A stretch of DNA of 64,000 nucleotides from Siphonodentalium dalli (GCA_032622095.1 CP136061.1:256503582-256567581), one strand, 5' to 3'; positions 43,280-55,688 are shown, counted from the stretch's first letter. Translations and numbers: made by a program. The notes: a model not told the origin generated them from the letters alone.

Positions 43280-44007
43280 ATATCACATTTATACGGGCGA
43301 TCATCAGAGTGGGTTATTTTATGTCGCGACAGGTCGCTTGATGTTGTAAATGATTTCTCGCATATATCGCACTGATACGTTAGATCTCCGGTGTGGATTC
43401 TTTTATGGCATGTCAGTGCCCATGATGTAGTGACTGTTTTCGTGCACATATCACACTGATAAGGTCGATTATCTGTGTGAATCCTCTTGTGTGAAGTCAA
43501 ATCTCCTGACAACGTGAATGATTTTTCACATATATCGCACCGATAAAGTCGGTTATCTGTGTGAATCATCTTGTGTGAAGTCAAAGCTCCTGACAACGTG
43601 AATGATTTTTCACATATATCGCACCGATAAGGTCGGTTATCTGTGTGAATCCTCTTGTCTAAAGTCAAATCTCCTGACAACGTGAATGATTTATCACATA
43701 TATCGCACCGATAAGGTCGGTTATCTGTGTGAATCCTCTTGTGTGAAGTCAAATCTCCTGACAACGTGGATGATTTTTCACATATATCGCACCGATAAGG
43801 TCGGTTATCTGTGTGAATCCTCTTGTGTGAATTCAAATCTCCTGACAACGTGAATGATTTTTCACATATATCGCACCGATAAGGTCGATTATCTGTGTGA
43901 ATCCTCTTGCGTGAATTCAAATCTCCTGACAACGTGAATGATTTTTGACACATATCGCATTTATAGGCGATCGTCGAAGTGGATTCTCTTATGTCTCGCC
44001 AGGTCAC
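43246..44007 (-). CDS. ZNF-C middle segment: tandemly homogenised C2H2 fingers
   Basis: Eight fingers on 84-bp units. Fingers 1-6 are almost identical: [20 protein letters not shown] joined by HTDNRPYRC linkers, so the predicted base-contact positions of the helix (-1, 2, 3, 6) are L, G, D, S in nearly all. Several have lost a zinc ligand: SRKRIH in finger 1 and LDKRIH in finger 4 (His replaced by Arg, Asp), plus FT to ST in finger 3. Fingers 7 and 8 are of the ordinary TGD-linker type. The frame is separated from the upstream segment by a TAG (CAG in sister units) at 44,044-44,046 and by paired small indels near 43,960-44,010. It shows amplification together with decay. Confidence 0.75.
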   Translation of the reverse strand: MTWRDIRESTSTIAYKCDMCQKSFTLSGDLNSRKRIHTDNRPYRCDICEKSFTLSGDLNSHKRIHTDNRPYRCDICEKSSTLSGDLTSHKRIHTDNRPYRCDICDKSFTLSGDLTLDKRIHTDNRPYRCDICEKSFTLSGALTSHKMIHTDNRLYRCDICEKSFTLSGDLTSHKRIHTDNRPYQCDMCTKTVTTSWALTCHKRIHTGDLTYQCDICEKSFTTSSDLSRHKITHSDDRPYKCDICQNHSPCQEI

Positions 44008-44043
44008 TATAGATGCAGTGAATGATTTCTCGCATATATCGCA

Positions 44044-44757
44044 CTAATACGGTCGATCTCCAGTGTGAATCATCTTATGTGTCGACAAGCTACTTGATTT
44101 AGTAAATGCTTTCTTACAAATATCGCACTGATACGGTCGATCTCCAGTGTGAATCCTCTTGTGTGAAGTCAAATTTCCTGACTGGGTGAATGATTTATCA
44201 CATATATCACATTTATACGGTCGGTCGTCGAAGTGGATTGTTTTATGCTTCGTCATGCTGCTTGATGTTGTGAATGCTTTCTCGCATATATTGCACTGAT
44301 ACGGTCGATCGCCAGTGTGAATCCTTTTGTGTACATTCAAGTTTGTCGAGTGCAGAAATGATTTGTCACAAACATCACATTTATACGGTCGATCATCAGT
44401 GTGAATGAACCTGTGCGTCGCCAGGGCGTCTGCTGCAGTGAATGCTTTCGGGCATATATCGCATTGATACGGACGATCACCAGTGTGAATTCTCTTATGC
44501 CTCATCAGGGAGCGCGCCGTAGTGAATGCTTTCGTGCATATATCGCATTGATACGGTCGATCGCCAGTGTGAATCCTTTTGTGCGTAGTCAAGTTTGTCG
44601 ATTGCAGAAAGGATTTGTCACAAACATCACATTTATACGGTCGATCACCAGTGTGGATGATCTTATGTGTCGTCAGGGCGCCTGCTGCAGTGTATGCTTT
44701 CGGGCATATATCACATTGATACGGACGATCACCACTGTGAATTCTCTTATGCCTCAT
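44044..44757 (-). CDS. ZNF-C main segment (8 fingers)
   Basis: Eight intact C2H2 fingers in one frame with [11 protein letters not shown] linkers: helices FLQSTNLTTH and FLHSTNLNVH alternate with [20 protein letters not shown] and FTAADALATH, then [31 protein letters not shown] two-finger module (Cys-Asp-Val-Cys finger plus CDIC-K-A finger) appears duplicated. Upstream, a missing G in GATACGGTCGATC (about 44,805) shifts the frame; downstream a TAG ends it. Role inferred: nuclear DNA binding. Whether any transcript is translated is unknown. Confidence 0.75.
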   Translation of the reverse strand: MRHKRIHSGDRPYQCDICPKAYTAAGALTTHKIIHTGDRPYKCDVCDKSFLQSTNLTTHKRIHTGDRPYQCDICTKAFTTARSLMRHKRIHTGDRPYQCDICPKAFTAADALATHRFIHTDDRPYKCDVCDKSFLHSTNLNVHKRIHTGDRPYQCNICEKAFTTSSSMTKHKTIHFDDRPYKCDICDKSFTQSGNLTSHKRIHTGDRPYQCDICKKAFTKSSSLSTHKMIHTGDRPY

Positions 44758-45369
44758 CAGGGAGCGCGCCGTAGTGAATGCTTTTGCGCATATATCACAC
44801 TGATACGTCGATCTCCGGTGTGAATTCTCTTGTGCGTTGTCAGTGGTCCTAACAACTTGAATGATTTGTCACAAATATCACATTTATACGGACGGTCGTC
44901 GAAGTGGATTGTTTTATGCTTCGTCAGATCGCTTGATTGAGTGAATGATTTCTCGCAAATATCGCACTGATACGGTCGACCGCCAGTGTGAATCCTCTTG
45001 TGTGCAGTTAAATTTCCTGACAGGGTGAATGATTTTCTACAAATATCACATTTATACGGGCGATTACCTGGGCGGATTCTCTTATGATTGATTCGTCAAG
45101 TCGCTTGATTGACTAAAAGCCTCTTCGCATACATGTATATCGCACTGATACGGTAGGTCTCCAGAGTGAATCATTTGGTGCTTACTCAAATCGCCCGAAA
45201 CAGTGAATGTTTTATCGCCAGTGTGAATTCTCTTGTGTGCAGTCAACTTTACTGAGGTGAATACTTTTTGACAAATATCACATTGACTCTGCTTCACAGG
45301 AAAGTATTTTAAAACTAAACAAAATATTAGGTCACAGATAAGTGACCACAAGAGTTCTGGTCTGCCCAA
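44758..45369 (-). pseudogene. ZNF-C N-terminal fingers, frameshifted
   Basis: From the upstream side: an open frame (45,082-45,369) with CDICQKVFTS-VKLTAH (one residue short), a deletion that removes the Cys half of the next finger (GDKTFTVSGDL), then YQCDIHVCEEAF with two extra residues between the cysteines. Further fingers in other frames lie at 44,820-45,080. The array once held about 20 fingers in all. Confidence 0.7.
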
Positions 45370-45400
45370 TACGGGAATGTTATTGAACGTTTATCAACAT
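45289..45400 (-). promoter_or_regulatory. Conserved ZNF upstream module (copy C)
   Basis: On minus: GTCACTTATCTGTGACCTAA, TATTTTGTTTAG, TTTTAAAATACTTTCCTGTG then AAGCAG, just before the first finger. It is shared with copies B and E. Two AG candidates (TTTAG, GAAGCAG) follow a TGACCTAAT branch-point-like word. Confidence 0.55.
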
Positions 45401-45560
45401 CACACATTCTATGTATGGGTTACAGTGGCGTCCATAGATATTTTCTGTATACTTCAATGTTACGACTGTTCATGTGCACTAAAAGGGCGAATTGGAAATG
45501 CTCAAACTGCTTTCAGATTATATGAGCTTTCACAAACAATATGGCGATATCCACGACACT
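45401..45560 (-). repeat. 5' flank of ZNF-C (pairs with 33,850-34,020)
   Basis: Uninterrupted continuation of the module; it provides the pre-insertion arrangement for the LTR element at ZNF-B. Confidence 0.75.
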
Positions 45561-45573
45561 TATTGTTGTAATA

Positions 45574-46225
45574 TTAAAGGTGGATTATCTCTTTGTAAAC
45601 ATGTATTATATAGTTACCGGAGTATAAAATATTAGATTTGAATCGAAGAGTCCTGTCCGGAAATGCTTCTATCGATTAATATTAATTTTATTTCGCATAT
45701 TTTCTGGTCTAAAAAGCCGTGTTTGTTCGGTTAACGAACAATAGTGGTTACTGTTAACAGAGACCAGAAATTTTATTTAACAATTTTGTCACAAATAATA
45801 TATAAACGTTAATTAAACTCATTATCGCTTATATATGTGGAACAACACAATACAAACAATCAATCTAGGACATTTGACTTTCGGTGCGTAGCCGTAGGAA
45901 CTGCCCATTGCTCTATATCGCAATATGGTATCATCCGAATGGTCTGTTCTAAAAACATCCGATTTAATATTCGAGATGATACAGGTGTTGTTAGGCCTGG
46001 TAGAATAAACGGTCCCGATTTAATATTCGAGATGATACAGGTGTTGTATTTATGGGTTTTCATAGTTAGGCCTGGTAGAATAAACGGTCCCGATTTAATA
46101 TTCGAAATAAAATCAATATTAATTGATAGAAGCTTTTCCGGACAGGGGTCTTCAGTTCATATATATTATTTTATACCCACGCAACTATTTAAAATTCGGT
46201 ATTTAAAGAGATAATCCATCTTTAA
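45574..46225. mobile_element. TTAA MITE copy D with captured flanking sequence
   Basis: TTAA AGGTGGATTATCTCTTT to GAGATAATCCATCT TTAA. It is about 120 bp longer than copies C, E and F because CGATTTAATATTCGA is triplicated with two copies of a foreign piece (GATGATACAGGTGTTGTATT ... CTGGTAGAATAAA), one of them internally shortened. The same foreign piece lies outside at 46,576-46,631. Confidence 0.85.
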
Positions 46226-46575
46226 ATGAAATAAAATTAAAACACGCATTTTTGACATAGGTTGTTCTTAATGTTATCAGAGGATTACCTTTGCGCGATA
46301 TCCCAAAACTAATCATCGCCTTTCCGTTTTCTTTGTATGGAATCAAATACGATTGTCGTATTGGTAACATTGGCGCGATATCCAAAAAAAAATAAAAAAT
46401 CATCACGTTTCCGTTGTCGATAAAGTCACGATCTATCCAGAATGTGAACATGACACTGATAGAAGCTGCTGGTGTTTGTGTACAAAGTTCTAGAATCGGT
46501 TGTGTGTCTGGACTCAGTGTTGATGTTGAAATTTACAGTGCTGTGACTATCAAAACACAGATACATTTACTGACA

Positions 46576-46631
46576 CAAGATGATACAGGTGTTGTATTTA
46601 TGGGTTTTCATAGTTAGGCCTGGTAGAATAA
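46576..46631 (+). repeat. Probable source of the piece captured by MITE D
   Basis: About 55 bp (AGATGATACAGGTG ... GGCCTGGTAGAATAAA) identical to the insert in MITE D at about 46,030-46,085 and, with an internal deletion, at about 45,976-46,012. Confidence 0.85.
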
Positions 46632-47260
46632 AATCTGTACCAAATACGTATACGTCTCGGTCAACGGCTCCAACATAGCTTTATTATGTCAGCTCTTGCA
46701 ATTAGCCAATCAGCGTCGATATATAGTGACGGTAGCCTATATGAACCCTTATCATGTCATTTGGTTGGATCGACCAATGAGGACGCTCTGTTGGTAGAGG
46801 CATATCGGGAGACATCGGGTCGCCATCTTTGTGGCCCGTCCCATATGGAATCCATATCCCCCTCGGGGTTCCCATATGGGGTCGATGTCCGCCATTTTGT
46901 TTTTCATGGAACTCTGCCGCCTCGGGTATATTTTCGGTGTATTTTGGCACCAAGAAAAGGGATATCTGTCGGAAATCAAGTTCTGTTAATTTAAAGACAT
47001 AGTACCATATACAAAAACCTGCATGTGATATATTTGAGAAATTCTAAACATAAAATTAACTATCAAACTCAAGTTTGTTGTCCTGGTGATTAGCCATTGA
47101 CTCAGTGTGTTGACGTTCAACGCCCATGACGCGTCACTGTGACGTTACATAAGTTAATAGCCATAGACAACAATTTTACTTACTGGCAGGTAATGAACTT
47201 CGTATAATTAATTCAAATTCTCACACGGAAAACATGATATGTGGGTGACATGATAAAATC

Positions 47261-47400
47261 GTTTCAGGGCTCGTTGTTGCCGGCTACGGTGACATATGAG
47301 GCTCAGCGAGATTAATATCGGGCTCGGCTAGCACCTCGCCCGATATTAATATCACTTCGCCTCACATGACACCGTATCCGACAACAACTCGCCCTGTAAC
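47261..47400. repeat. Palindrome 1
   Basis: Outer arms GGCTCGTTGTTG / CAACAACTCGCC and TGAGGC / GCCTCA; inner arms GATTAATATCGGGC / GCCCGATATTAATATC. Most diverged of the three. Confidence 0.8.
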
Positions 47401-47830
47401 TTATAATATTAGGTCGGTGACCTAATATGAAATAAATATTAGGTGCTTATCCGCCATCTTGTTTTTCAGAAACTCAGTCGCCTCGGGAATATTTTTGGTG
47501 TATTTCGGCGCCAAGAAAGTTGATATCTGTCGGAAATCATTTTCTGTGAATTTAAAGACATAGTAGCATGTACCAAAACCTGCATGCGATATATTTGAGG
47601 AATTCTAAAGACTCATAAATTAACTATCAAACTCAACAAGTTGTCCTACTTCTGGTAATTAGCCATTGACTGAATGCGTTGACGTTCAACGCTCATGACG
47701 CGTCACTGTGACGTTACATAAGTTAATGGCCATAGACGACACATTTATCTTACCAAATTACAATAAATTACAGCGACGATTAATTATTTAAAGGGATATG
47801 CTGGCTTTTGTCCACTGACATAATAAATAC

Positions 47831-47971
47831 GTTACGGGACGCTTAGTGATCGGATATGGTGTCATGTGAGGCTCAGCGAGATCAATATTAGGCTCGGCCT
47901 ACGGCCTCGCCTAATATTGATCTCACTTCGCCTCACATGACACCATATCCAACCACTAAGGGTCCTGTAAC
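47831..47971. repeat. Palindrome 2
   Basis: Outer arms GGATATGGTGTCATGTGAGG / CCTCACATGACACCATATCC pair perfectly; inner arms GATCAATATTAGGC / GCCTAATATTGATC pair perfectly, with TCGGCCTACGGCCTC at the centre. Confidence 0.9.
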
Positions 47972-48458
47972 TTATATTATTATGTCAGCTCTTGCAATTA
48001 GCCAATCAGCGTCGATATATAGTGACGGTATATGAACCCATATTAGGTCGGTGACCTAATATGAAATCAATATTAGGTGCTTACCGCCACCTTGTTTTTT
48101 CAGAAACTCAGTCGCCTCGGGAATATTTTTGGTGTATTTTGGCGCCAAGCAAGGGGATATCTGTCGGAAATCATTTTCTGTGAATTTAAAGACATAGTAG
48201 CATGTACAAAAACCTGCATGCGATATATTTGAGGAATTCTAAAGACTCATAAATTAACTATCAAACTCAACAAGATGTCCTACTTCTGGTAATTAGCCAT
48301 TGACTCAATGGATTGACGTTCAACGCCCATGACGCGTCACTGTGACGTTACATAAGTTAATGGCCACAGACGACACATTTATCATTCCAAATTACAATAA
48401 ATTACAGCGACGATTAAAGGGATATGCTGGATTTTGTCCACTGACATAACAAAAATAC

Positions 48459-48599
48459 GTTACGGGACGCTTAGTGGTTGGATATGGTGTCATGTGAGGC
48501 TCAGCGAGTTCAATATTAGGCTTGGCCTACGGCCTCGCCTAATAGTGATCTCACTTCGCCTCACATGACACCATACCCGACCACTAAGCGTCCCGTAAC
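48459..48599. repeat. Palindrome 3
   Basis: Longest arms: GTTACGGGACGCTTAGTGG at the left edge pairs with its exact complement at the right edge, extending through TGTCATGTGAGGC (about 40 of 42 pairs). Inner arms TTCAATATTAGGC / GCCTAATAGTGATC are slightly eroded. Confidence 0.9.
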
Positions 48600-48610
48600 T
48601 TATAATATTG

Positions 48611-51138
48611 AAGCGAAATATGGGGAAATCCGGAAACCACCGATGAAGACCGAAGATACCCGAAGCTCACGAGATGACCAGGCGAATGAAGACCGGCTAT
48701 CGAATCCAGGACTCCTTACTGTCAACATCGTATTATTTCATTAAAATGTATTATTAAAAGGTATTATTCTGCACTTGCACGCTCTTTTTGTCATGTATAA
48801 CTATCAGCAATCAAACACTGTATCCCAATAATATAATACATGTACACGCGCTAGAATAATTCACAACTGCTTCAATGTCCACCACAAGTTACAATAATAT
48901 CAACAACAACATAGCAGCATGTACTAGAATGTTGACAGTTGTCTGTTTTTTAGCTTGACCCGTTAAGTTGACATTGTTCTGATTTTTTCAAAACACATAC
49001 ATGTACATTTAGAAGAGTGGATATACTGTACGCAATAGAGTAATTCACAAGAGCTTCGTTGTCAAACAACAACAACAACAACACAGTAAAGAATGATCTG
49101 ACGTCGCGCAGTGACGGATGATCACATATCTACACAATCCCAACTTACAAGTACAACAATTACAATTACACGGACCGATCAATCCCACATTTATCAATTC
49201 CCATTGAAACGTGTGGATATGAGACATTGTCGCCATTCGCCATGTTATCACCCAGTTATTACGGACAATTTACGGACCAGGGGTCCACTATTGGTTTTAT
49301 GTTCTTGTCAAACTATCTTTTACTGACTCACTGATATGGATACTAAGTGTCGTGATACTAGTATACACCGTTTGATACATCATGCTATCAAATTTCGTCG
49401 AAAAATGTGCGATATTGAGCAGTTATCACGGGATCTGCTGAAGGTTTCAAGCCCAACTAGTTGATATATTGTGATGTAGGCATTCACCTGTTAAAACAAA
49501 AACTGTGTCTACAAGTGACTGGACAATTTCACGCCATACATGTTACCAAATAGTATGCCAATAAGATGTTTTACTTGTTCATAAATTTGAGTTTTAACTG
49601 TGACATATGTAGCTATGTCCCTTTATGTCTTAAAAGGGAATGCCGGATTCATGTTTTATAATGGTCGAACTTAGTATTACTTGTAACTGACGGGCGGGCT
49701 TTTCAGCTATTATCGGTTTTTTATTTACAGTCATTTATACAGTAGTCAGTGAAAGGTGAACACATCACGTATGCGCAGCCTTTTTCTAGATAAATTTCGC
49801 GAGGCAGATAACAAGTTTGATCCTCTTCAAACTTCAAAGCTACATAGTATTGTCTGTCACTTTATGCATTGTGGATTTAAGTATCATCAAAACTATGATC
49901 GTGCTAGAAGAACTGTGATGTATTTTTCCGTTACGAATATTCGACTAAAAACGTATGAATTGTAATGCCTACCGGGAAATTATATTGTCACCATGAGAAC
50001 TTGGCTAATTCCACGGCAAATTAGAAGCAAAACATTTATGTTGACCAGCGAAAAATACCATTGGTCTGACCGTTATTAGTTACGGTCTTGTTATTAATTA
50101 AACGGGTTGAACCGTAAAAAATACAGCCGTCTGGCAATTACTGGTTACAGTCTGTCAGTCATTTAAACGGTCTTGTACCGTGGAACATGCTACAGCCTGA
50201 TCGGATGTTTAACGGTCCAACGTTGACAGCGATGTTGCGCGCAATGGTACCATTAAAGCGACGGGATTTTTCTGACAATGTTTATATGATTTGCATTGGT
50301 CTAGCTCTATAGCCGTTCATTTTGGTTGTAATTAATAATAATAATAATGACAGTTTTATATAGCGATTAACCAATTACTTGCTGCAACACGCTTTTAAAC
50401 ATTAAAATTACCCAAGTAATTTTGTATAAGCCAACCAATTAGTCGACTACAGCAAATTGCAGGCGCTGTTCTAGTTTGATCAGAACAAGCTCTGTTACTC
50501 AAAAGTATGACAGACTGACTGGTTATTGTTTATCGGATGAGTGGTACGAGTGATCTTGCTCAAAGGTCACAACTTGGCGCGAGATTTGAAACAGCGAACA
50601 ATCCCACAATTTCACTTCGTTCAAATTGGCCAAGCCACTGCTGTGTGAAAGCTCACACTAGACCAGAGACGTGCTGCAAACTCGCAACGCTGTGTTTACA
50701 TCGAATACAAGTCCGACATGCTAACCATGGAGCTCCACACAAAATTAAGTTTTAGGCACTTTGATTTCTGTCGCTACTCTCAACAAGAAGACATTCATGA
50801 TTTTAAAACGTTGATTGTATTTTATTTCAGTGGCGCCGAATAGTCCGTTTGAAATATAGTTATATATTTAGGCGCTAATTTAATTGGGGGGGGGGGGTAA
50901 TTGTGGTGCCTGATAAAAGGAGATTCAAGATAAAACACAATGTACCATGGTTCATGCTATCATAGGCCAATGGCCACTTATTATTTGAAAATGGCCAGAC
51001 AAAATTTCATTTGGCCAAACTTTGGACAAATATTTTTACCCCAAAATTTGAAGTCTAATTCAAAGACACAAAATAGATTTATAACGAGAACAGCATGTGA
51101 ATCAGATTTATATTATGATTATCTGCTAAAATACCAGA
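48611..51138. other. No gene recognised
   Basis: Mostly unique AT-rich DNA. It holds a (CAA) run near 49,063-49,084, a repeated ACGGTCTTG/TACCG word set at 50,070-50,210 and a poly-G run near 50,885. Short frames at 49,756-49,965 and 50,537-50,755 show no domain. Confidence 0.3.
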
Positions 51139-51610
51139 ATGATTAATAAATAGTTTACAATGCTTTAGCATTGACCGGGCAGCTAATTGATTAGGTGATA
51201 CAGCTAATGGTAATAAAATACATCAGGGTAAATGAAACAAAACAGTAATATTGACTGACCCTAATGAATCCATTGTCCGTCACATGATATTTTTGTATGA
51301 TAAAATGAGTAATAAATAGTTTACAATGATTTAGCATTCACCGGTCAGCTAATTGATTAGGTTATACAGCTAAATGGTCATAAAATGCATCAGGGCAAAT
51401 GAAACAAAACAGTAATATTGACTGACCCTAATGAATCCATTGTCAGTCGCATGATATGTTTGCATGATAAAATGAGTAATAAATAGTTTACAATGATTTA
51501 GCATTCACCGGTCAGCTAATTGATTAGGTTATACAGCTAAATGGTCATACAATGCATCAGGGCAAATGAAACAAAACAGTATTATTGACTGAATCCATTG
51601 TCTGTCACAA
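51139..51610 (+). repeat. 166-bp tandem repeat (about 2.8 units)
   Basis: TAATAAATAGTTTACAATG starts at about 51,144, 51,310 and 51,477. Each unit includes CAGCTAATTGATTAGGT, CATCAGGG-AAATGAAAC and TGACCCTAATGAATCCATTG. Unrelated to the G-rich repeat of about 166 bp at 13.8-16.3 kb. Confidence 0.9.
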
Positions 51611-51757
51611 GGCTGACTGGTAGATGATGAGTAGTGGCATATTGTAAAGTTATAATGGTGAGATTTAGGAGATCTGGACAAAGTATTTGGCACGATGTCG
51701 AAATAATTTTTTTCACTTGGTTAAGAGAAATTTTATTTTAATTATAATTATATAGAA

Positions 51758-52104
51758 CGGCTGATGTGCCCGACTTCTTCCGGGCTATTTAGGGATTTCT
51801 TTGTGATAGCCTCCGCCTGGGAAGAATATACACCGTCTGAACTAGTTTGTGAACAATACTGAGCGAATAATGTTGAAAAGTATTAGGAGAAAGAAAAACA
51901 TTATTGTTCGATCGGTCCAGAAACATGCCTATATCAGTTAGGTCAAGGATATGGTCGCACGTTGAAATTTAACCCACCCGTATTGTTCCCGGGATCAAAT
52001 TAGGCCTACATACCAAATTTGAGTCGAATCGGTTGAGCAGTTTACGAGTCTATAACACATACATACATAGACACAGGCAGAAGTTCCAAAATGTATAATA
52101 GATG
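51758..52104 (-). mobile_element. Degenerate Helitron-like element
   Basis: On minus: 5' TCTATTATACATTTTGGAAC (from 52,104), a short body, and hairpin AGCCCGGAAGAAGTCGGGC (51,767-51,785) before the 3' edge. Same design as the plus array at 38-40 kb but single and eroded. Confidence 0.6.
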
Positions 52105-52914
52105 TTAGATGTTAAATGAAAGACATATTATGTACTTGTTCGGGCGCGTGAAACTGATAAGTTAGTAATAAGATACTATGCCAACTGGATGGATGTAGCA
52201 TTCTACTAACATCACCGAAAATCTCGAGCAAATCGACAGTACCACTCCATAGAAAACATCGTCTGAACTACGCTAAATTGTAAATATTTACTACTTGAAT
52301 CGGGACGCATCCATCGGCGATAAACTAACGAAAAAGTTTTCTACATCGGCAGTCACTGCATTAATTAATATATAAGAATGACGGTGTGTGTTGTAAATTT
52401 AGATATATTTGTAAAAAATAACTACTTTGAACAAGATTATTCTCCATTTCTATTTGATCACCCTACCGGAGTGTTTCACATCACTTTAATTAATTGTGAG
52501 CTCAGGAAATGAGGATTTAATTTGGCCAAACATTTGGATAGTTATACCTCCCAGAGAATTTAATTTTTGTAAATTTATTTAAATTTTAAAAATTCATATT
52601 ACATTAATTCAATTCTAATTGCATTTACTTGAACACGCGCACAATTGCACACACATGTACGTATACATGTAAATATATTTGTCATTCGGCCAGGGTAGTG
52701 GTCAAAGAGTCAGCTCTAACATGTGGGGAGGGGCTAGAGCCCCTTCCTTCTGCGGAAGGTTAGCCTCGCCCTGTCGGTGAAATATGCAATGGTCAATCCG
52801 GTAATTTCCGGGATCCTACTAGTCAACCACGCCCATATCGGGGATTGTATCCCCTGCGTCGTGGAAATCCTGAAGCCACCTTAACTTTGTCGGTATACTG
52901 GTATGTGAGAGAGG
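52105..52914. other. No gene recognised
   Basis: AT-rich, no feature supported until finger remnants begin near 52,990. Confidence 0.3.
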
Positions 52915-53500
52915 TCACCTCTCCCTTGGAAAAAATATGGAGAAGTGACACATTTTACAGAGAATATATCTCGCAAGCCACCCCCATGGCGGATCCCTGG
53001 TGTGGATTACATGTCTCGTCAGACCGCTCGATGTAGTGAATGATTTCTCCCATATATTGCACTCATACGGTCTATCCCCATTAAGTAGCCTCTTGGGCGA
53101 AGTTAAATTTATCAACCGCAGACATTATTTACCACAACATCACTTGAGTGGGTTGTCCTATGTCTCGTCTGGCATGTGGTGTAGGGGAGATCACTCTATA
53201 CATCACACCGATACGGACGGTCATCTGAGTGGGTTGTCTTATCATGACTTATGTCTCATTGGGCAGAGCTCTTGATCGAGTAAATGCTTTACCGCACACA
53301 TACGGTCTACCTCCGGTGAGTATCCTTTTGTGTGAAGTCAAATGTCCAGACTAGGAGAATGATCTCCCACAAATATCTTATTAATTGATACAGGCGGATG
53401 TCAGTGTGCATTGTTTTATGTATCCCAGGTTGATTGGGTAGTGAATGCTTTGTTTTCTCGCATATATCGCACTGATAAGTCCTACGGAGAGTCAGTCATA
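52915..53500 (-). pseudogene. ZNF-D, heavily decayed C-terminal fingers
   Basis: YECNIWEKSFTTSSGLTRH has Trp in place of the second zinc Cys. Further remnants (GTGTGAA-, TATATCGCACTG-type words) are scattered to 53,500 in several frames. Confidence 0.65.
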
Positions 53501-53710
53501 TGTGTGAATCCTCTTGTGTGCGACCAAAGTCCCTGACTGGGTGACTAATTTTTTACATATGTCATATTGATATTGGCGATCACTTGTGTGGATTCTATTA
53601 TGCTTTGTCAGGTTGCTTGATTCGGTGAATGATTTTGGGCAAATGTCGCACTGATATGGTCGATCGCCAGTGTGAACTATCTTACCGGTATGCCTCGTCA
53701 GGGCGCCCAC
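53492..53710 (-). pseudogene. ZNF-D segment 5
   Basis: Two complete fingers (FTESSNLTKH and a degraded YQYDICKKLVTQSGTLVAH whose first Cys is Tyr) in one frame, after an inserted CCGGTA-type piece in the linker (LTRHTGKIVH). Confidence 0.65.
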
Positions 53711-53728
53711 TGTAGTGAATGCTTTCGG

Positions 53729-54262
53729 TCATATATCGCACTGATACGGTCGATCGCCAGTGTGAATTCTCTTATGTTTAGTCATGTCGCTTGATGTAGT
53801 GAATGCTTTCGGGCATATATCGCACTGATAAGGTCGATCGCCAGTGTGAATCATTTTGTGTGCAGCTAAGTGTGTCGACTGCAGAAATGATTTGTCACAA
53901 ACATCACATTTATACGGTCGATCAACAGTGTGAATTAACTTAAGCGTCGTCAGGGTGCCCACAGTAGTGAATGCTTTCGGGCATATATCGCACTGATACG
54001 GACGATCACCAATGTGAATTATCTTATGCCTCGTTAGGCAGCCCGCTGTAGTGAATGTTTTCTCGAATATATCGCACTGATACGGTCGATCGCCAGTGCG
54101 AATTCTCTTGTGTGCAGTTAAATTTCCTGACAGGGTGAATGATTTTTGACAAATATCACATTTATACGGGCGATTACCTGAGTGGGTTCTCTTATGCTTC
54201 GCCATGCTGCTTGATTCAGTGGATGATTTTTTTACAAATATCTCATTTATACGGTCGATCAC
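53729..54262 (-). pseudogene. ZNF-D segment 4
   Basis: Six fingers in one frame of 177 codons: FTLSGNLTAH (last His is Arg), CDIFEKTF (second Cys lost), FTTVGTLTTL (first His is Leu), then FLQSTHLAAH and [10 protein letters not shown] intact. It ends at a TGA/frameshift within the next CDIC. Three of six have lost a zinc ligand. Confidence 0.7.
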
Positions 54263-54557
54263 CAGTGTGAATTATTTTATGCTTGGTCACGTCGCTTGAT
54301 TTAGTGAATGATTTCTCGCATGCATATATATCGCACTGATACGGTGGATCACCAGTGTGAATTATTTTCTGCGCAGTCAAGTTTGTCGACTGCAGAATTG
54401 ATTTGTCACAATCATCACATTTATACGGTCGATCACCAGTGTGAATTAACTTAAGCATTGTCAGGGTGCCCGCTGTAGTGAATGCTTTCGGGTATGTATC
54501 GCACTGATACGGACGATCACCAATGTGAATTATCTTATGCCTCGTCAGGGAGCCCAC
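54243..54557 (-). pseudogene. ZNF-D segment 3
   Basis: Fingers with CDTYPKAF (second Cys lost), FTTAGTLTML, CDDCDKSILQSTNLTAQ (first His lost) and an inserted pair of residues in CDIYACEKSF. A slip links it to segment 4. Confidence 0.7.
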
Positions 54558-54559
54558 TG

Positions 54560-55470
<911 letters not shown>

Positions 55471-55688
55471 CGTAGAAAATGAGAAATTATAGTCGGAATT
55501 GGTGTGTCGATATTCTCTTCGGGATTATTGCACGCAAATTAAGAAATATGGCCAATTTTAGTTTAGATATTCAGACATATTTAACTCCACATGTAAGGAA
55601 CAGTTATTAAACCTTGAATTAAGTACAGAAACACGATCAAGGTTCTATACTAATGCATGTAATATAATTCGGATTATTTCAGTTTGCA

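Larger units (their letters stand above)
46681..48610 (+). repeat. Three-copy direct repeat (about 0.56-0.63 kb units) with palindromes
   Basis: Marker CGCCA-CTTGTTTTTCAG...CGCCTCGGG-ATATTTT occurs at about 46,888, 47,451 and 48,084. Each unit continues with TCTGTCGGAAATCA, ATTTAAAGACATAGTA, GACGTTCAACGC-CATGACGC and ends in a palindrome of about 140 bp. The lead sequence TTATGTCAGCTCTTGCAATT appears before copies 1 and 3. No protein is conserved across copies. Confidence 0.9.

Noticed and set aside
44401-44823. A 140-codon plus-strand frame with a regular repeat
   Set aside because: Antisense of the ZNF-C fingers; its 28-residue periodicity is inherited from them.
46686-46994. Overlapping frames of 75-102 codons on both strands
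   Set aside because: Neither frame is kept in the second and third copies of the repeat unit that begins here.
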